The notes under the pieces are model-generated. The model saw only the letters and a list, made by a program, of their open reading frames with translations. It was not told where the DNA came from and did no database searches. 64,000 nucleotides of DNA from CAHJXF01 sp038254545 (lineage in GTDB: Bacteria; Pseudomonadota; Gammaproteobacteria; Burkholderiales; Burkholderiaceae_D): NCBI GenBank assembly GCA_038254545.1, contig JBBSGB010000017.1:14338-78337 (forward strand), written 5' to 3'. How positions within the stretch are numbered: the first letter of the stretch is position 1; every line of letters begins with the position of its first letter. Positions 26,880 to 36,078 of this stretch are shown in pieces. The translations under genes were made by a program, and so were the position numbers.

Positions 26880-27836
26880 ATGACCCTCACCGAGTTACGC
26901 TACGTCGTCGCGGTCGCGCGCGAGCGGCACTTCGGTCGCGCCGCGGAGGCCTGCTTCGTCAGCCAACCCACGCTCTCGGTCGCGATCAAGAAACTCGAAG
27001 ACGAACTCGGCGTGACCCTGTTCGAGCGGGGCGGCGGCGAGATCGGCATCACGCCGGTGGGCGCACAGATCGCCGCGCAGGCCGAACGCGTGCTCGAACA
27101 GAGCGCTGCGATAAGGGAGATCGCCACCAGCGGCAAGGACCCGTTGACCGAGCCGCTGCGCCTGGGCGTGATCTACACCATCGCTCCCTACCTGCTGCCC
27201 CCGCTGGTCAAGCGCATCATCGAAGACGCGCCGCACATGCCGCTGATCCTGCAGGAGAACTACACGGTCAAGCTGCTCGAGCTCTTGAAGCATGGCGAGC
27301 TCGATGCGGCGATCATGGCCTTGCCGCTCCCCGACTCGGGACTGATGGTCAAGCCCTTGTACGACGAGGACTTCGTCGTCGCGATCCCGCGCGAGCATGC
27401 GTGGAAGACGCGCGAAAAAATTTCCGCGAGCGACCTGAAGAACGAAACCATGCTGATGCTCGGCCCCGGCCATTGCTTTCGTGACCAGGTGCTCGAAGCC
27501 TGTCCGGAACTCGCGCCCTTTTCGGTCGCGTCGTGGATGCCCGAGACCGGCATGCGCAGGACCTTCGAAGGCTCGTCGCTCGAGACCATACGGCACATGG
27601 TCGCCAGCGGCATCGGCGTGACGGTGCTCCCGCGAACCTCGATCCCGTCGCCGATGCCGCGCGACAGCCTGCTGCGTTACCTGCCGTTCGAGGATCCCGT
27701 CCCAGGACGTCGCGTGGTGCTCGCGTGGCGCAAGACCTTTCCCCGTATAGCGGCGATCGACCTGCTGCGTAGCGCGATTCTTGCGTGCGATCTCGAAGGG
27801 ATGAAGAAGCTCGATCTGGACGCATTCGTCGCGTGA
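26880..27836 (+). CDS. oxyR: Hydrogen-peroxide-sensing LysR-type regulator
   Basis: OxyR (318 aa). The N-terminal helix-turn-helix (MTLTELRYVVAVARERHFGRAAEACFVSQPTLSVAIKKLEDEL) is the standard OxyR sequence. The redox-active cysteines fall at Cys199 and Cys208 (GHCFRDQVLEAC), the same numbering as E. coli. A peroxide-driven disulfide switch is therefore expected. ATG 26880 is preceded by GAGG; a TTG at 26862 would add six unconserved residues. The gene lies 18 bases after dctP but was probably once next to recG. The dps gene downstream is a classic OxyR target. Confidence 0.95.
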   Translation: MTLTELRYVVAVARERHFGRAAEACFVSQPTLSVAIKKLEDELGVTLFERGGGEIGITPVGAQIAAQAERVLEQSAAIREIATSGKDPLTEPLRLGVIYTIAPYLLPPLVKRIIEDAPHMPLILQENYTVKLLELLKHGELDAAIMALPLPDSGLMVKPLYDEDFVVAIPREHAWKTREKISASDLKNETMLMLGPGHCFRDQVLEACPELAPFSVASWMPETGMRRTFEGSSLETIRHMVASGIGVTVLPRTSIPSPMPRDSLLRYLPFEDPVPGRRVVLAWRKTFPRIAAIDLLRSAILACDLEGMKKLDLDAFVA

Positions 27837-27931
27837 GCGGGCCGGTGGCTATCGGGTCGGTCGAGAGTATCGATTGGCCGCGTCCCGCGCCCGCCGCTAC
27901 CATCTGCGCTTCGAAGATTGAAGGAGCCATC

Positions 27932-28441
27932 ATGGCCAAGAAGAAAACCCGAGCGGTCGTGCCGACCGACGCGTCATCGATCCACATCGGCATTTCCGCG
28001 GCGGACCGCGAGCGCGTGGCAGACGGCCTTTCGCATCTGCTTGCCGACACCTATTCGCTCTATCTTCAAACGCACAACTTTCACTGGAACGTCGAAGGCC
28101 CGATGTTCAACACGCTGCATCTGATGTTCGAGACGCAATACAACGAGTTGTGGCAGGCGGTCGACGTGATCGCCGAGCGGATTCGCTCGCTGGGCTTTCA
28201 CGCGCCGGGTACTTACGGCGAACTCACCAAGCTCACGTCGATCGAGGAAGTCGCGGGCGTGCCCGAGGCGATGGACATGGTGAGCTACCTCGTCAAGGGC
28301 CATGAAGCCGTGACACGCACTGCGCGCACCGCGTTCCAGATGAGCGACAAGGCGGGCGACGAATCGAGCTCGGACATGCTGACGCAACGTTTGCAGATCC
28401 ACGAGAAGACCGCGTGGATGTTGCGCAGCTTGTTGAAGTGA
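27932..28441 (+). CDS. dps: Dps family DNA-binding ferritin
   Basis: Starvation/oxidative-stress mini-ferritin (169 aa) that sequesters iron using peroxide and coats DNA. The ferroxidase residues are visible: His51 in HNFHWNVEGP, His63, and Asp78 and Glu82 in DVIAERIRSLG. The N-terminal tail MAKKKTR is basic, as in DNA-binding Dps proteins. AAGGAG sits 6 bases before the ATG. It lies 95 bases after oxyR, consistent with OxyR control, although I cannot point to a definite OxyR site. Confidence 0.94.
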   Translation: MAKKKTRAVVPTDASSIHIGISAADRERVADGLSHLLADTYSLYLQTHNFHWNVEGPMFNTLHLMFETQYNELWQAVDVIAERIRSLGFHAPGTYGELTKLTSIEEVAGVPEAMDMVSYLVKGHEAVTRTARTAFQMSDKAGDESSSDMLTQRLQIHEKTAWMLRSLLK

Positions 28442-28463
28442 TCGGTATGGCCGCGTCTCGAGG

Positions 28464-29387
28464 ATGAACTCGTGCGACATGACCGAACTCCTGCCTGAGC
28501 GCGGACCGCGGTCGTTGCGGGCGCGACTTGGCTTGTACGCGCGACTGGTGCGCATCGACAAACCGATCGGGATCCTGCTGTTGCTGTGGCCCACGCTGTG
28601 GGCCCTGTGGATCGCGTCCGACGGGCGACCGCCGCTCTATGTGCTCGCGGTCTTCGTGATCGGCACGGTGCTGATGCGCTCGTCGGGATGCGCGATCAAC
28701 GACTGGGCCGATCGCGACTTCGATCGGCACGTTGCGCGCACCGCCCAGCGTCCGTTGACGAGCGGTCGCATCGCGGGATGGGAAGCGTTGACGGTTGCTG
28801 CCGTGCTGGCGGCGATCTCGTTTCTGTTGATCCTGCCGCTGAACGGATCGACGATCGCGCTGTCGTTCGTGGCTGCGTTCGTCGCGGCAAGCTATCCGTT
28901 CACGAAGCGTTTCTTCGCGTTGCCGCAGGCATACCTCGGCCTCGCATTCGGCTTCGGCATCCCCATGGCCTTCGCGGCGATCGACGATCGCGTGCCCGTG
29001 GTTGGCTGGACCCTGCTCGCGGCCAACGTGTTCTGGGCGCTCGCCTACGACACCGAATATGCGATGGTCGATCGCGACGACGATCTGAAGATCGGCATTC
29101 GCACCGCCGCGATCACCTTCGGTCGCTACGATGTGGTCGCGGTGATGGTTTGCTACGCGTGCACGCTGGCGCTGCTTGCGGTGGCAGGCGCGATGGCCGG
29201 TCTCGGCGTGGCGTACGGCGCGGGCCTCGCCATCGCCGCCGGTATCGCGGCCTATCACTATCGCCTGATTCGCACGCGCAGCCGCGAAGGATGCTTCAAG
29301 GCCTTCCTGCACAACAACTGGTTCGGCGCCGCCGTGTTCGCGGGACTCGTGATCGATCGGTTGCTTGCGAATCGCGCCGTGACGTAG
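28464..29387 (+). CDS. ubiA: 4-hydroxybenzoate octaprenyltransferase
   Basis: Integral membrane prenyltransferase of ubiquinone synthesis (307 aa, about nine helices). It attaches the polyprenyl chain to 4-hydroxybenzoate. The two Mg-diphosphate motifs are intact: NDWADRDFD (79-87) and DTEYAMVDRDDD (196-207). LWPTLWALW near residue 41 is a family hallmark. The start at 28464 is accepted; ATG 28479 (MTELL) is a close alternative. It competes for the same substrate that pobA, encoded 14 kb upstream, degrades. Confidence 0.95.
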   Translation: MNSCDMTELLPERGPRSLRARLGLYARLVRIDKPIGILLLLWPTLWALWIASDGRPPLYVLAVFVIGTVLMRSSGCAINDWADRDFDRHVARTAQRPLTSGRIAGWEALTVAAVLAAISFLLILPLNGSTIALSFVAAFVAASYPFTKRFFALPQAYLGLAFGFGIPMAFAAIDDRVPVVGWTLLAANVFWALAYDTEYAMVDRDDDLKIGIRTAAITFGRYDVVAVMVCYACTLALLAVAGAMAGLGVAYGAGLAIAAGIAAYHYRLIRTRSREGCFKAFLHNNWFGAAVFAGLVIDRLLANRAVT

Positions 29388-29405
29388 CCGGTGCGTCTGG
29401 CACGG

Positions 29406-29831
29406 CTAGGCCGACCCCTGAGCATCAGGCCTCCCCGCCACGACAAAGACTCCACTCGCGCGAACGATGCGTTGCTCGCCGGCCGTGATGTAGCAATTCG
29501 CAAACGCCAGCCGACTTCCCAGTTTCTGTATGTCCACGTGCGCCTCGAGCCAGTCCCCCGGTCTGGCCGTACCTGCGAAGTCGAGCGTCAGGTTGGCAGT
29601 CGCCAGACTGGCGGGAGGGTTCGACGAGAAAGCCATCACATAGCCGAGCGCGACATCCGCAAGCGTGGCCAGGATGCCGCCATGCACGGTGCCTCGCGAA
29701 TTGCAGTGTTTTGCCTCCACGAGAAGGCCGATCGCCAGATCAGAACCTTCGCCACGGGAATAGAGCGGTCCGATCATGTCGAGAACCGGGCTGGTCCTGA
29801 ACAAGGGTCCGAACCCCTGCGGAATGGTCAT
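29406..29831 (-). CDS. PaaI-family hotdog thioesterase
   Basis: Protein of 141 residues with a single hotdog domain. The motif CNSRGTVHGGILATLADVALGYV contains the HGG and catalytic-region acid typical of PaaI/YigI-type acyl-CoA thioesterases. Substrate unknown. It converges with ubiA (18-base gap) and begins 5 bases after the proC stop on the same strand, so it is probably in the yggS-proC transcript. Confidence 0.88.
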   Translation of the reverse strand: MTIPQGFGPLFRTSPVLDMIGPLYSRGEGSDLAIGLLVEAKHCNSRGTVHGGILATLADVALGYVMAFSSNPPASLATANLTLDFAGTARPGDWLEAHVDIQKLGSRLAFANCYITAGEQRIVRASGVFVVAGRPDAQGSA

Positions 29832-29836
29832 GTTGG

Positions 29837-30715
29837 CTACGCGTCTCGGCCGAACTCGCTACCGAGCTCGGCCGAGCGCCTGGCGGCTGCATGCACGGCG
29901 TCCACGATCGCCGCATTGACACCGGCGTCCTGCATGCGCGTCAATGCGGCGTGCGTGGTGCCGCCCCGTGACGTGACGCGTTCGCGCAGCACGGCGATCG
30001 GTTCTTCGGAGGCCGCAGCGAGGCGGCTCGCGCCCACGAAGGTACATACCGCGAGTCGCCGCGCATCCTCTTCGGAGAGGCCGAGTTCGCGCGCCCCCTG
30101 TTGCAAGGCTTCGATGAATGCGAACACGTACGCCGGTCCGCTGCCCGAAACCGCGGTGATCGCATCGAGCTTCGCTTCCTCGTCGACCCACAGGGTCTGG
30201 CCGACGGCGCCCAGCAGCGTCTCTGCAAGCGCCCGTCCGCGGGCATCGACCTCGGGCGTCGCATAGAGACCTGCGATGCCTTCGCCGATCAACGCAGGCG
30301 TGTTCGGCATGGTGCGCACGATCGGGTGATGTCCGTGTTCGGCCGCGAGCCAATGGGCGATTTCCTGCGTGCGTATGCCGGCCGCGATGCTGATGACCAG
30401 CGGCATCTGGTGCTGGGTCGTCTGCGCGGACGACTGCTGGGGCGATTGGGTCGGCGCCAGCCCCAGCCAGCGCGCGGCCGAGGTCGCGGCTTCGCGGAAC
30501 TGCTGCGGCTTGACCGCGAACACCACCGCGTCGCATGCGGTGAGGTCCGCCGAAGGCACGTCGTGCAGCGCGATGCGGCGCATGGTCCGCGCCAGCGTCT
30601 CGCGCGTCGTCGCATGCGGCTCGACGACCACGAAATCCGCGTCGATGCGCTTGGCGACCAAGCCGCCCATCAATGCCTGAGCCATGTTGCCGCCACCGAT
30701 GAAACCGATTTTCAT
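29837..30715 (-). CDS. proC: Pyrroline-5-carboxylate reductase
   Basis: NAD(P)H-dependent last enzyme of proline synthesis (292 aa). The Rossmann start MKIGFIGGGNMAQALMGGL and the C-terminal signature (AVSGSGPAYVFAFIEAL, VTSRGGTTHAAL) are complete. A short Gln/Ser/Thr-rich insert (about residues 88-103) separates two core elements and is unusual. The start ATG shares one base with the yggS stop (TGATG), and the yggS-proC order is a common proteobacterial pair. Confidence 0.95.
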   Translation of the reverse strand: MKIGFIGGGNMAQALMGGLVAKRIDADFVVVEPHATTRETLARTMRRIALHDVPSADLTACDAVVFAVKPQQFREAATSAARWLGLAPTQSPQQSSAQTTQHQMPLVISIAAGIRTQEIAHWLAAEHGHHPIVRTMPNTPALIGEGIAGLYATPEVDARGRALAETLLGAVGQTLWVDEEAKLDAITAVSGSGPAYVFAFIEALQQGARELGLSEEDARRLAVCTFVGASRLAAASEEPIAVLRERVTSRGGTTHAALTRMQDAGVNAAIVDAVHAAARRSAELGSEFGRDA

Positions 30716-31482
30716 CAAACTTCTTTCTGGAAAGGCTGGGGAACAGGCGCAAGGATGCCAGCGGAATCCTGCGCCGAGCTTCGCGCGCCGAAGATGGCAG
30801 TGCCGACACGAACCATCGTCGCGCCCTCGGCGATCGCGGCCTCGAGATCGGCCGACATGCCCATCGACAATTGATCGCATGGCAGGCCCTCGGCGCGCAA
30901 TTGTTCGGCGAGCACGCGCAATCGGCTGAAAGGCAGGCGTTGCTCGGTCGGATCGCCGCGCGCTTCTGGCACGGCCATCAAGCCGCGCAAGCGAAGCCGC
31001 GGCAACCCGACCACCGCTCGCGCGAGAGCATGCAGTTGGTCGGGCGAGACGCCGCTCTTGCTCGCCTCGCCATCGACATTGACCTCGAGCAGAACGTTCA
31101 ACGGCTGGCGATCCGGATCGCGCTGGGCAGACAGGCGCTCGGCGACCTTCAGGCGATCGACGCTGTGCACCCAATCGAAATGGGTCGCGACGCTACGCGT
31201 CTTGTTGCCCTGGATCGGCCCTATGAAATGCCACTGTGGAGCGACCGCCGAACGGCGCTCGCGCAGCAACGCGTCGACCTCGCGCATCTTTTCGACCGCC
31301 TCCTGCACGTAGTTCTCGCCGAAGGCGTGCTGTCCGGCTTCGATCGCTTCGAGAACCGCCGATGCGGGGAAAGTCTTAGAGACGGCGATCAGTTTGACCG
31401 CGTCCGGCCCTCGTTGCGCCGCTTCCACAGCCGTCCGGATGCGGTGGCGCACGCCTTGCAGGTTGTTTGCCGTTGCGGACAT
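30715..31482 (-). CDS. PLP homeostasis protein, YggS/PLPBP family
   Basis: Pyridoxal-phosphate-binding protein of 255 residues with a TIM-barrel fold like the N-terminal domain of alanine racemase. The PLP lysine is in KLIAVSKTFP, and AFGENYVQEAVEKM, WHFIGPIQGNKTR and LSMGMSADLEAAIAEGATMVRVG are hallmark segments. It maintains free PLP levels. The start MSATANN (31482) was chosen over a longer upstream frame lacking conservation. It is divergent from pilT across 265 bases. Confidence 0.94.
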   Translation of the reverse strand: MSATANNLQGVRHRIRTAVEAAQRGPDAVKLIAVSKTFPASAVLEAIEAGQHAFGENYVQEAVEKMREVDALLRERRSAVAPQWHFIGPIQGNKTRSVATHFDWVHSVDRLKVAERLSAQRDPDRQPLNVLLEVNVDGEASKSGVSPDQLHALARAVVGLPRLRLRGLMAVPEARGDPTEQRLPFSRLRVLAEQLRAEGLPCDQLSMGMSADLEAAIAEGATMVRVGTAIFGARSSAQDSAGILAPVPQPFQKEV

Positions 31483-31747
31483 AATCGACCGAGAAAATTC
31501 GCGCGGCGGATCGGCCGCCTCAATGGGGTCGCCTCGGTGGCCCACACGCTGCGATCCACACGCCGTCGCGCATCAGGCCATCGACGAAATCAACTTTCGC
31601 TTGCGTGCGTCGATAACAGTTTCGATATCGTGAAGTCGCGACCGGCCGGACGAACATAACACGAGGTCGTCGCGCAGGAAGCCGGTTCGCGCGACCTGAC
31701 ACGCACACGCGCGCGAACACGCATAGGCAGCGCCAAAAGGACACTGG

Positions 31748-32791
31748 ATGGACATCTCGGAACTGCTCGCCTTCGTCGTCAAGAACAAGGCGTCGGACCT
31801 GCATCTGTCGGCGGGCTTGCCGCCGATGATTCGCGTGCACGGCGACGTGCGTCGTATCAATCTGCCGCCGATGGAGCACAAGGACGTGCACGGCATGATC
31901 TACGACATCATGAACGACGGTCAGCGCAAGTTCTACGAGGAAAACCTCGAGTGCGACTTCTCGTTCGCGATTCCAGGGCTCGCGCGCTTTCGCGTCAACG
32001 CGTTCGTGCAGAACCGCGGCGCCGGCGCCGTGATGCGGACCATCCCGTCGAAAGTGCAGACGCTCGAGGAACTGAACGCGCCCAAGATCTTTGCCGAGAT
32101 CGCCAATCAGCCGCGCGGCATCGTGCTCGTCACCGGTCCGACCGGATCGGGCAAGTCCACTACGCTTGCGGCGATGGTCAATCAGATCAACGAGAACGAG
32201 TACGGCCACATCCTCACGGTGGAAGACCCGATCGAGTTCGAGCACGAATCCAAGAAGTGCCTGATCAACCAGCGCGAAGTGGGCCCGCACACGCTGTCGT
32301 TCAACAATGCGTTGCGAAGCGCGTTGCGCGAGGACCCGGACGTGATCCTGGTCGGCGAGTTGCGCGACCTCGAAACCATCCGCCTCGCACTGACTGCGGC
32401 GGAGACCGGACACCTGGTATTTGGCACCTTGCACACGAGTTCGGCCGCGAAAACCATCGACCGCATCGTCGACGTCTTTCCCGCCGCCGAAAAGGAAATG
32501 GTCCGCACGATGCTGTCGGAGTCGCTGCGCGCGGTGATCTCGCAGACCTTGCTCAAGACCAAGGACGGCAGCGGGCGCATCGCCGCGCACGAGATCATGA
32601 TCGGCACGCCGGCGATCCGGAACCTGATTCGCGAAAACAAGGTTGCACAGATGTATTCGGCGATCCAGACCGGACAGAACGTGGGCATGCAGACGCTGGA
32701 CCAGAACCTGATCGATCTGGTCAAGCGCAATCTGGTCAATCCGGTCGAGGCGCGCAATCGCGCGTCGAACAAGGACAGTTTCCCGGTGTGA
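31748..32791 (+). CDS. pilT: Type IV pilus retraction ATPase PilT
   Basis: Hexameric motor that disassembles type IV pili for twitching motility and DNA uptake (347 aa). Visible motifs: N-terminal PAS-like domain with MDISELLAFVVKNKASDLHLSAG, Walker A GPTGSGKST (130-138), Walker B VILVGELRD (199-207) and the His box GHLVFGTLHT (221-230). The C-terminus carries the retraction motif region (AIRNLIRENK). AGGAC lies upstream of the ATG. The stop overlaps the start of a small membrane-protein gene (TGATG). Confidence 0.97.
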   Translation: MDISELLAFVVKNKASDLHLSAGLPPMIRVHGDVRRINLPPMEHKDVHGMIYDIMNDGQRKFYEENLECDFSFAIPGLARFRVNAFVQNRGAGAVMRTIPSKVQTLEELNAPKIFAEIANQPRGIVLVTGPTGSGKSTTLAAMVNQINENEYGHILTVEDPIEFEHESKKCLINQREVGPHTLSFNNALRSALREDPDVILVGELRDLETIRLALTAAETGHLVFGTLHTSSAAKTIDRIVDVFPAAEKEMVRTMLSESLRAVISQTLLKTKDGSGRIAAHEIMIGTPAIRNLIRENKVAQMYSAIQTGQNVGMQTLDQNLIDLVKRNLVNPVEARNRASNKDSFPV

Positions 32792-33021
32792 TGAAAAGAA
32801 GGATCGTGGAGGCTCTCGAAAATCGTCCATGGTTTTTGCTGCTCGCCTTGGCGATATCGTGCGCGCTGATGTTCGGTCTATGGAGCGCGGCGTCGCTGTC
32901 GTTGACGCTTCGCAACGGGCACATCTATCTGTTCTCGTCGCTGGGTTTGTTCCTCGGCGTGAACCGGCTGCTTGCGCTGCTTTTCATCAGGATCAGGCCG
33001 TCGCTGGGCGCGGTCGGCTGA
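32791..33021 (+). CDS. Small two-helix membrane protein between pilT and pilU
   Basis: Predicted 76-residue protein whose ATG shares one base with the pilT stop (TGATG at 32789-32793), implying translational coupling. A basic start (MKRRIVEALENRP) is followed by a helix at about residues 14-37 (WFLLLALAISCALMFGLW) and a second at about 46-66 (YLFSSLGLFLGVNRLLALLF), ending in Arg and Gly. I recognise no family. Its position within the pilT-pilU operon suggests a role in, or regulation of, the retraction motors, but that is inference. The reading frame alone would be weak evidence; the coupling and membrane pattern strengthen it. Confidence 0.6.
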   Translation: MKRRIVEALENRPWFLLLALAISCALMFGLWSAASLSLTLRNGHIYLFSSLGLFLGVNRLLALLFIRIRPSLGAVG

Positions 33022-33084
33022 CCAATCGCGATCGCGTTGGCGTCTGCTCGCCGCTCGCTGAGAACAACCTAACGAGGCAACAAA

Positions 33085-34221
33085 ATGGAACGCGAACAAG
33101 CCACGAAATTCATGTACGAGCTGCTGCGCATGCTGGTCAGCAAGAAGGGCTCGGACCTATTCATCACCGCTGAATTTCCGCCCGCGTTCAAGGTCGACGG
33201 CAAGGTGACGCCGGTCTCGAACCAGGCGATGACCGCGCAGCACACCAGCGAGTTGGCGCGCGCGATCATGAACGACAAGCAGGCGGCGGAGTTCGAAGCC
33301 ACCAAGGAATGCAACTTCGCGATCAGCCCGGCGGGAATCGGACGGTTTCGCTGCAACGCCTTCGTGCAGCAAGGCCGCATCGGGCTGGTGTTGCGCACGC
33401 TCACGACCCGCATACCGACCATCGAGGAGCTCAACATCCCGACGATCCTCAAGGACGTGGTGATGACCAAGCGCGGCCTGTTGATCATGGTGGGCGCGAC
33501 CGGTTCGGGAAAGACGACCACGCTTGCCGCGCTGGTCGGCCACCGCAACGAGAACAGCTACGGCCACATCGTCACGATCGAGGATCCGATCGAATACGTG
33601 CATCCGCATCGCAACTGCATCATCACGCAGCGCGAGGTGGGGGTCGATACGACCGACTGGTTCGCGGCGCTCAAGAACACCTTGCGCCAGGCGCCGGACG
33701 TGATCCTGATCGGCGAAATCCGCGATCGCGAAACCATGGAACACGCAGTCGCCTTCGCCGAAACCGGTCACCTGTGCATGGCGACCCTGCACGCCAACAG
33801 CTCGAACCAGGCGCTCGATCGCATCATCAACTTCTTCCCCGAGGAACGGCGCGCACAGTTGCTGATGGACCTGTCGCTGAACCTGAAGGGCATGATCTCG
33901 CAGCGCCTGATTCCGTTGAAGGACACCAAGGGACGCGTGCCGGCGGTCGAGATCATGCTCAACTCGCCGTTGATCTCGGACCTGATCTTCAAGGGCGACG
34001 TGCACGAGATCAAGGAGATCATGAAGCGCTCGCGCGAGCTAGGCATGCAGACTTTCGACCAGGCGCTGTTCGATCTCTTCGAGGCCGACAAGATTTCCTA
34101 CGAAGATGCGCTGCGCAACGCCGACTCGGTCAACGATCTGCGCCTGGCGATCAAGCTGCACAGCAAGAACGCCCGCGCCGCGGATCTCACCAAGGGGATC
34201 GAGCACCTGGACCTTGTTTGA
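33085..34221 (+). CDS. pilU: Type IV pilus retraction ATPase PilU
   Basis: PilT-dependent accessory retraction ATPase (378 aa). Walker A is GATGSGKTT (137-145), Walker B VILIGEIRD and the His box GHLCMATLHAN. The N-terminus KFMYELLRMLVSKKGSDLFITAEFPPAFKVDG is distinctive of PilU rather than PilT. CGAGG occurs 8 bases before the ATG. It follows the small membrane gene by 63 bases and precedes the peroxidase by 15. Confidence 0.96.
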   Translation: MEREQATKFMYELLRMLVSKKGSDLFITAEFPPAFKVDGKVTPVSNQAMTAQHTSELARAIMNDKQAAEFEATKECNFAISPAGIGRFRCNAFVQQGRIGLVLRTLTTRIPTIEELNIPTILKDVVMTKRGLLIMVGATGSGKTTTLAALVGHRNENSYGHIVTIEDPIEYVHPHRNCIITQREVGVDTTDWFAALKNTLRQAPDVILIGEIRDRETMEHAVAFAETGHLCMATLHANSSNQALDRIINFFPEERRAQLLMDLSLNLKGMISQRLIPLKDTKGRVPAVEIMLNSPLISDLIFKGDVHEIKEIMKRSRELGMQTFDQALFDLFEADKISYEDALRNADSVNDLRLAIKLHSKNARAADLTKGIEHLDLV

Positions 34222-34236
34222 ATGTAGAGAACAACC

Positions 34237-34722
34237 ATGACCACCATCTACGATTTTTCCGCGAACGCGCTTTCGGGAAAGCCTGCCGATCTCGCCGCAT
34301 GCAAGGGCAAGGTCTTGTTGATCGTGAACACCGCGAGCCAGTGCGGCTTCACGCCGCAGTACAAGGGACTCGAAGCGCTCTACGAAGAGTTCCACGATCG
34401 CGGCTTCGAGGTGCTCGGGTTCCCGTGCAATCAATTCGGCGGGCAGGAGCCGGGCGAAAGCGAAGACATCGCGCAGTTCTGCGAGCGCAACTATGGCGTC
34501 ACGTTTCCAATGTTCGCGAAGATCGATGTCAATGGCGGCGCCACGCATCCGCTCTTCAAGTGGTTGAAGAACGAGGCGCCCGGCATCCTCGGCACGAAGG
34601 ACATCAAGTGGAACTTCACCAAGTTCCTGGTCGATCGCAACGGCAACGTGGTCGGACGCTATGCATCGACCACGCGGCCCGATGCAATCAGCGGCGATAT
34701 AGAGAAGCTACTCGCCGCTTGA
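34237..34722 (+). CDS. Glutathione peroxidase family protein (BtuE-like)
   Basis: Thiol peroxidase of 161 residues. The catalytic cysteine is Cys36 in NTASQCGFTPQY (cysteine rather than selenocysteine). The glutamine is in FPCNQFGGQEPG and the tryptophan-asparagine pair in KWNFTKFLVDRNG. It reduces hydrogen and lipid peroxides, usually with thioredoxin in bacteria. The 3' end overlaps the convergent methyltransferase gene by 15 bases. Confidence 0.93.
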   Translation: MTTIYDFSANALSGKPADLAACKGKVLLIVNTASQCGFTPQYKGLEALYEEFHDRGFEVLGFPCNQFGGQEPGESEDIAQFCERNYGVTFPMFAKIDVNGGATHPLFKWLKNEAPGILGTKDIKWNFTKFLVDRNGNVVGRYASTTRPDAISGDIEKLLAA

Positions 34723-36048
34723 AGTCGCGCTTGAAGCCGTGGCAGGGCCTGACGGCGCACGCTCGGCGTGGCGCACGTGCTGGCCCGTGACGAGCGCGAA
34801 CCGATAGAGGCGGCATTCGATCGCGCCATTGAAGAGCGGCACGCGCCGGTCGGGTGCAAGCCTGAGCTTCTTCTGCAGGTTCATGTCGGACGTCAGGATG
34901 TGACAGGTCCATCCCGCGAAGCGCTGCTTCAACGCGTTGCCGAATTCGACGAAGAAGTCGTCGAGCGCGCGATCATCCGCGTTCTTGTCTGAATCCGCGC
35001 TGTCGTTCTCATGCGATCGGAACGAACGTTCGCCGCGAATGGCTATGCGCTCGCCGTAGGGCGGATTGGTGACGACGATGCCCGCTTCGGCATGCGGCTT
35101 GACCTGCCGCGCATCGATCTGCTTGCCGGCGATGGTCAGCGCGATCTCGGGTGCGATACCCGCACGTTCGAGGTTCGCGCGCGTGAGGGCTACGGCATCG
35201 CCGGAGACATCGCTCGCACGCAGCAAGATGGCTGATGCACGGGCCGTCTCGTCGCTCGCGGGGTCGGAACCCGATGCGTGCGCTGTGGCGCTTTCCCTCA
35301 ATTGCGTCCACGCGGCTGCGTCGAAATTCTTCAGGCGTTCGAATCCGAAGCTGCGCTGGGCTCCCGGCGCAATGCCGAAGGTCGTCTGCGCAGCCTCCAC
35401 GACGAAGCTGCCGCTGCCGCACATCGGATCGAGCAACGCGATACCGGGCTTCCATCCGGCGAGCCTGAGGATGCCCGCGGCAAGGTTCTCGCGCAGCGGC
35501 GCTTCGCCCGCCTCGACTCGCCAACCGCGCTTGAAGAGCGGTTCGCCCGAGGTGTCGAGATAGATCGTGCAGCTGCTTGCGTCGAGATACGCGAACACGC
35601 GGACATCGGGCTCGCGCGTGGCGACGCTCGGCCGTTTTCCGATGGAATCGCGAAAGCGGTCGCAGATTGCATCCTTGATGCGCAACGTGACGAACTCGAG
35701 GCTCTTCAAGCCACTCTTCGCCTTGCCGCTGCCGGCCGTCACGTCGACACGTAGGGTCTGTTCGATGGAAAACCACGCCATCCAGTCCTGCGCGATCGCG
35801 AGGCGATAGATGTCGTCCTCGCTGCGATAGCGGCCCTGGGCGATGCGCACCAGCACCCGGCTTGCGAGGCGCGAATGCAGATTGACGCGATAGGCGTCCG
35901 ACCACGTGCCCGTGAAGTGGACGCCGCCCGCGGTCACGCGCGCGCCCTCGATAGCGAGCTCGGCCAACTCCTCGACGAGCGCGTCTTCGAGTCCGCGCGG
36001 GCAGGGCGCGAAACAGGCGAGGCCGGAGTTACCGCCTGGGTCGCTCAC
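34708..36048 (-). CDS. THUMP-domain RNA methyltransferase (RlmL N-terminal-half type)
   Basis: Class I SAM-dependent RNA methyltransferase of 446 residues. The THUMP RNA-binding region spans about residues 45-165, the SAM motif I is DPMCGSGSF (207-215) and the catalytic N-PP-Y motif is NPPYGER (328-334). This corresponds to the RlmL half of E. coli RlmKL, which makes m2G2445 in 23S rRNA; the RlmK half is missing, as in many bacteria. Two hydrophilic insertions (about 252-275 and 341-360) and a Ser/Thr tail are unusual. The gene is convergent with the peroxidase gene. Confidence 0.88.
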   Translation of the reverse strand: MSDPGGNSGLACFAPCPRGLEDALVEELAELAIEGARVTAGGVHFTGTWSDAYRVNLHSRLASRVLVRIAQGRYRSEDDIYRLAIAQDWMAWFSIEQTLRVDVTAGSGKAKSGLKSLEFVTLRIKDAICDRFRDSIGKRPSVATREPDVRVFAYLDASSCTIYLDTSGEPLFKRGWRVEAGEAPLRENLAAGILRLAGWKPGIALLDPMCGSGSFVVEAAQTTFGIAPGAQRSFGFERLKNFDAAAWTQLRESATAHASGSDPASDETARASAILLRASDVSGDAVALTRANLERAGIAPEIALTIAGKQIDARQVKPHAEAGIVVTNPPYGERIAIRGERSFRSHENDSADSDKNADDRALDDFFVEFGNALKQRFAGWTCHILTSDMNLQKKLRLAPDRRVPLFNGAIECRLYRFALVTGQHVRHAERAPSGPATASSATSSGE

Positions 36049-36078
36049 GCGAGTCGAACATGCGTATCGACCACGCCA

